Positions 31,125 through 34,089 of a stretch of 34,089 nucleotides of DNA are shown one piece after another. The position numbers and the translations under genes were made by a program. Source of the DNA: Candidatus Latescibacterota bacterium (GTDB lineage Bacteria; Latescibacterota; UBA2968; UBA8231). How positions within the stretch are numbered: the stretch's first letter is position 1; each line of letters opens with the position of its first letter. Under the pieces are notes generated by a model. The model had not been told where the DNA came from. It saw only the letters and a program-made list of their open reading frames with translations, and did no database searches. Location of the stretch: contig JAJDUT010000097.1 in the NCBI GenBank assembly GCA_022826515.1, forward strand, positions 1 to 34,089. The letters run 5' to 3'.

Positions 31125-34089
31125 TTAAAAGACCAGACGCCCACGCAACAGAAGTCCATGCGAGGCACCCGCCATGCGCTGCCAGCGCGAACTCTCGAGG
31201 CTCACTGACATCGACGAGTCCACCTCAAAGCGCGTACCTAAGCGCAACTGCATGCGCTCTAGTGCTTGCGTCATCCCGCTGTATACAGTGTATACTCCCC
31301 GACCACCAAGTGCGGCTAAACCGTAGCCGACCTCGGCTCTGAGCTGGCCTTGCGCATTCCCAGCACCCCGGTCCGCTACCTCGGCTACGCTGCGCTCCCA
31401 CAGCGTCAAACTGTTCGCCTGCGTACCGTAGGTCGGCATCACCCGCAACGACAACCCCCGACCATTGGTGCCAGCCGAGCGCTGGAGCAGCAGATGTGCC
31501 CCCCATTCTTGGTATTCGACCGCGTCGTCGCCATCACTTACCAGACTCCGCGCCATAGCTTCCAGCGTGAAGCCACCGCCCTCATAGCGCAAGCCTCCGC
31601 CAACTTCTACGCCGGCCCCGGTCAGTCCGTCGCCGCCATCTTGGCGTAGAGCAACCTCTAACTCGGGTGTCACCTCCCCATCCATACCTGCTTCGTAAGC
31701 ATGGGAGGCTTTAAGTGCCAGCCTTAAGCGGTTAGCGCTCACCGTCTGTTCGGCGATCCGGTTTCCTTGTCCATTCTCGACTGCTCCCCCCTCGACTTCG
31801 ACCTGTGCTACAGTAGCAGCAGCCTTGACCCGCAACTGAGTCGGCCCACTGGCGAGCAAGTCACCGCTAGCCCCTACACTTGCAGTCCTCAGCGATGTGT
31901 CGCTCGACTGCTGGCCTACGGTTCCCTGTTCGTCGTCAATATCAAGGTTGCCGCGCCCTAAGCCCGCCGTCAACCATACCCCCAACCGCCCTGGCGAGAA
32001 CCCGACGTACGGATGCAGACTCAACATGCGAGTCTCATAGGTACCGTCGACTCGCTCTTCGCCGAGCAACGGGGCAGTATAATCGAACGATCCTTGGGCC
32101 CACGACAGAGCCAAACCGGTTAGCATTTCGGCACCTGGCCGGGCGTCCAAACCAATCTGAGCACGGCTTAGGTTGCCCTCCCAATCCAGTGAACCGTCGT
32201 CGCTAGACATTTGGCCGTAATCTCCCCGACCCCAGAACGTAGGACTGCCGGGACAAAGAATACATCCTCTGCCAAAACCAAACGGCGCTGCAAAGGACGA
32301 GCCATTCATAACCTGTGCTAGATTGACCGGACGATTCTCAAAGATCCGACCGGACTGGATCATGTCGTGGAGAGTGGACTCAGCGGCGAAGCGAAAAGAC
32401 CTATTCACATCGCCGGCTCTGTCCATATGCTCAAGGCGATTTTCGATGGCGCGATTCGTTCCATCGGCAATAGCCAATGCGTACTTGGACAAGATCTGTT
32501 CGTTGAGTTCCGCAAAACGGTCCGTAGCCGATTCTTCCACTCGAACCTCGAAGCTGAGGATAGCTGCGTCCTCAGCAGTCATATTGTCGTCGGAGTCGTG
32601 GGCCGTATACGTCAACGTATACGTTCCGACCTCCGTCGGTGTACCTGAAAGCATCGGCGCCATCGGGTTGGGATCAAACGTCAGACCCGGCGGCACGTTA
32701 TCTAAGGTATACGTCAACTCGCCGAAATCGACCTCGCCATCCGGATTCAGCGAAAGCAAGTTGCCGCCCGAAGCCAAAGGCAACACCAAGTCTTCAATCG
32801 CCTCACCATCTATGTACGTCTGGTTGGTCACATCTCCGCTAAAGCTAGGCGCACCATCTACCGTTATGTGAAAGGTCAACTCAGCCGAATCGCCATCTTG
32901 GTCTTCCACCTGATAGATCAAGCGATACACGCCAGTGTGCGTCGGCGTGCCCGAAAGCGTCCGCGCTGCAGCGTCGAAGCTCAGACCCGGCACATTCATA
33001 TCTAAAGTATATGTCAAGTCGCCGTTGCCGCCCGCAGCCGCAGGGAATTCCCACGAATCCATCGCTTCATTCTGACGCAAGATTCGATCCTCAATGACCG
33101 CGTCAAAAAAGGTAGGATTACCGTCGACTGTCAGGAAGAAGCTCAACTCAGCCGAATCGCCATCTTGGTCTTCCACCCGAAACGTCAACTCATATCCCTC
33201 GGCGGGATGCGACACATGAAGCTCCGGCGTACCCGAAATCGTCCGCGACGCGGCATCAAACGCCAGACCCGGAGGCAAATTCTCCTCACTCAAGCTATAG
33301 GTCAAGTCGCCGTTGCCGCCCAAAGCCGCAGGCAACTCCAACGGGGCCATCTCCTCCCCTTCAGGAACCCACTGATTCGTAATGGCTCCCTCAAAGAAGG
33401 GCATGCCATTCACCGCAATCGTGAAGGTCAACGGGGCTGGCTCTTCGCCATCGACATCCGCCACCCGATACGTCAACGCATATGCCTCGGGAGAATATGA
33501 CACATTAGGCGACAACTCACCCGAAATCGTCCGAGCCGTGGGATTAAACGCCAGACCCGGCGGCAACTCCCCATCCAGGAAATACGTCAACGCTACATTC
33601 CCACCGACCGCCTCTGGCAACTCCAAGCTCACCGCCTCGCCCACCGTGTACTGCTGATCTTCTACGACCTGATCGCCGAAGCTAGGTATGCCATTCACCG
33701 CAATCGTGAAGCGCAATGTCACAGCATCGCCATCCACATCCGTCACCTGATACGTCAACGCATAGCCCTCGGCAAGATACAAGTAATCGGCTGGCAGCGT
33801 ACCTGAAATCGTCCGCGCTACGCCATCAAACGACAGATCCGGCGGCAACTCCCCTTCCAACGTATACGTCAACGCGCCATTCCCACCGACCGCCTCTGGC
33901 AAACCTAAGCTCACCTCGTTGCCCGCCTCATACAACTGGTCGTCTACAACCTGAGCGTGGAAGCTGGGCATACCATGCACCACGATCAGGAACTCCAAAA
34001 CGGCCGGCGCATCGCCATCCTGATCCGTCACCTGATACGTCAACGCATACCCCTCGCTCTCAGCAGTATACGTCGCATCCGCCGACAGC
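31125..34089 (-). CDS. Autotransporter with tandem Ig-like (He_PIG-type) repeats, N-terminus beyond window
   Basis: 987 residues are visible; the start lies past the right edge. The first ~520 contain five full repeats of 89-109 aa plus a partial one. Each has a 'G.P.F' start, 'LP.A.GGNG.LTY.L', 'LPPGL.FD...RTISGT' and 'LTY.V.D.DGD', the pattern of putative Ig or cadherin-like domains. A helical linker (RFAELNEQILSKYALAIADG) leads to a ~370-residue autotransporter beta-barrel starting near FWGRGDYGQ. The protein ends in Phe (HGLLLRGRLVF), the outer-membrane assembly signal. The barrel would translocate and anchor the adhesin-like repeats. A CILC pair precedes the barrel. Confidence 0.88.
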   Translation of the reverse strand, partial: LSADATYTAESEGYALTYQVTDQDGDAPAVLEFLIVVHGMPSFHAQVVDDQLYEAGNEVSLGLPEAVGGNGALTYTLEGELPPDLSFDGVARTISGTLPADYLYLAEGYALTYQVTDVDGDAVTLRFTIAVNGIPSFGDQVVEDQQYTVGEAVSLELPEAVGGNVALTYFLDGELPPGLAFNPTARTISGELSPNVSYSPEAYALTYRVADVDGEEPAPLTFTIAVNGMPFFEGAITNQWVPEGEEMAPLELPAALGGNGDLTYSLSEENLPPGLAFDAASRTISGTPELHVSHPAEGYELTFRVEDQDGDSAELSFFLTVDGNPTFFDAVIEDRILRQNEAMDSWEFPAAAGGNGDLTYTLDMNVPGLSFDAAARTLSGTPTHTGVYRLIYQVEDQDGDSAELTFHITVDGAPSFSGDVTNQTYIDGEAIEDLVLPLASGGNLLSLNPDGEVDFGELTYTLDNVPPGLTFDPNPMAPMLSGTPTEVGTYTLTYTAHDSDDNMTAEDAAILSFEVRVEESATDRFAELNEQILSKYALAIADGTNRAIENRLEHMDRAGDVNRSFRFAAESTLHDMIQSGRIFENRPVNLAQVMNGSSFAAPFGFGRGCILCPGSPTFWGRGDYGQMSSDDGSLDWEGNLSRAQIGLDARPGAEMLTGLALSWAQGSFDYTAPLLGEERVDGTYETRMLSLHPYVGFSPGRLGVWLTAGLGRGNLDIDDEQGTVGQQSSDTSLRTASVGASGDLLASGPTQLRVKAAATVAQVEVEGGAVENGQGNRIAEQTVSANRLRLALKASHAYEAGMDGEVTPELEVALRQDGGDGLTGAGVEVGGGLRYEGGGFTLEAMARSLVSDGDDAVEYQEWGAHLLLQRSAGTNGRGLSLRVMPTYGTQANSLTLWERSVAEVADRGAGNAQGQLRAEVGYGLAALGGRGVYTVYSGMTQALERMQLRLGTRFEVDSSMSVSLESSRWQRMAGASHGLLLRGRLVF
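32529..34089 (-). repeat. Tandem coding repeats (~285 bp units) of the Ig-like domains
   Basis: Units start at the codons for GMPSF, GIPSF, GMPFF, GNPTF and GAPSF, spaced 94, 95, 95 and 89 codons. The outermost units are the most alike, the inner ones more diverged. Repeats extend past the right edge. Confidence 0.85.

Noticed and set aside
32529..34089. Regular repeats considered as a CRISPR array
   Set aside because: Units are ~285 bp, diverged and in one open reading frame, coding for Ig-like domains; no short identical repeats with unique spacers.

Overview
The window is about 34 kb of moderately GC-rich bacterial DNA, densely packed with short, often overlapping operons. The best taxonomic clue is the short primary-type sigma factor (282 aa, no region 1.1 and no non-conserved region), which looks like those of the FCB superphylum. 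Around it are many catabolic families typical of uncultured FCB-related lineages: enolase-superfamily dehydratase, Gfo/Idh/MocA oxidoreductases, phytanoyl-CoA dioxygenase, creatininase and ASPIC/UnbV FG-GAP proteins. A Latescibacterota-like organism is my guess, made from gene content only. It is Gram-negative: there is an autotransporter beta-barrel, an outer-membrane-type lipoprotein and an ExbB/ExbD-like pair.

Layout. 1-4320 (minus): two Gfo/Idh/MocA oxidoreductases, a rhamnonate-dehydratase-like enzyme, a 25-codon relic of a second enolase-superfamily gene, and a secreted discoidin-like protein cut by the window edge. 4430-5061: a VapBC toxin-antitoxin pair whose toxin is frameshifted at an A-run. 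5154-8760 (minus): MFS transporter, sugar isomerase-like TIM barrel and FG-GAP/ASPIC secreted protein. 8936-10709: creatininase-family enzyme (plus) convergent with an MDR dehydrogenase (minus). 10812-14799: five envelope genes in two convergent operons, namely a membrane coiled-coil protein and a coiled-coil lipoprotein facing a periplasmic anchored protein plus ExbB-like and ExbD-like proteins. 14860-17555 (minus): amidohydrolase, CaCA exchanger and SDR. 17688-18947 (plus): argG. 18883-23103 (minus): malate dehydrogenase, methyltransferase, HAD phosphatase, DHDPS-family aldolase and phytanoyl-CoA dioxygenase in one compact operon.

23205-24882 (minus) looks like an island: an HNH nuclease with a winged helix, a second protein carrying the same winged helix plus a restriction-like domain, and a 49-aa two-helix membrane protein. 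The HNH gene is bracketed by direct repeats that include 25 identical bases. This is the best candidate for an undescribed (possibly anti-phage) module. 25083-27385 (plus): amidohydrolase, the sigma factor behind a near-perfect -35/-10 promoter, tRNA-Tyr and a strong terminator. 27408-34089 (minus): hemW, lepA, a P-loop sulfotransferase-like gene whose start lies in a long hairpin, and a large autotransporter with Ig-like repeats that runs off the right edge.

Functionally the window mixes housekeeping genes (argG, mdh, rpoD-like, tRNA-Tyr, hemW, lepA) with catabolism of sugars, sugar acids and small amides. Gene starts were reset from the longest open frame wherever a Shine-Dalgarno sequence and family alignment supported it; several genes use GTG or TTG.
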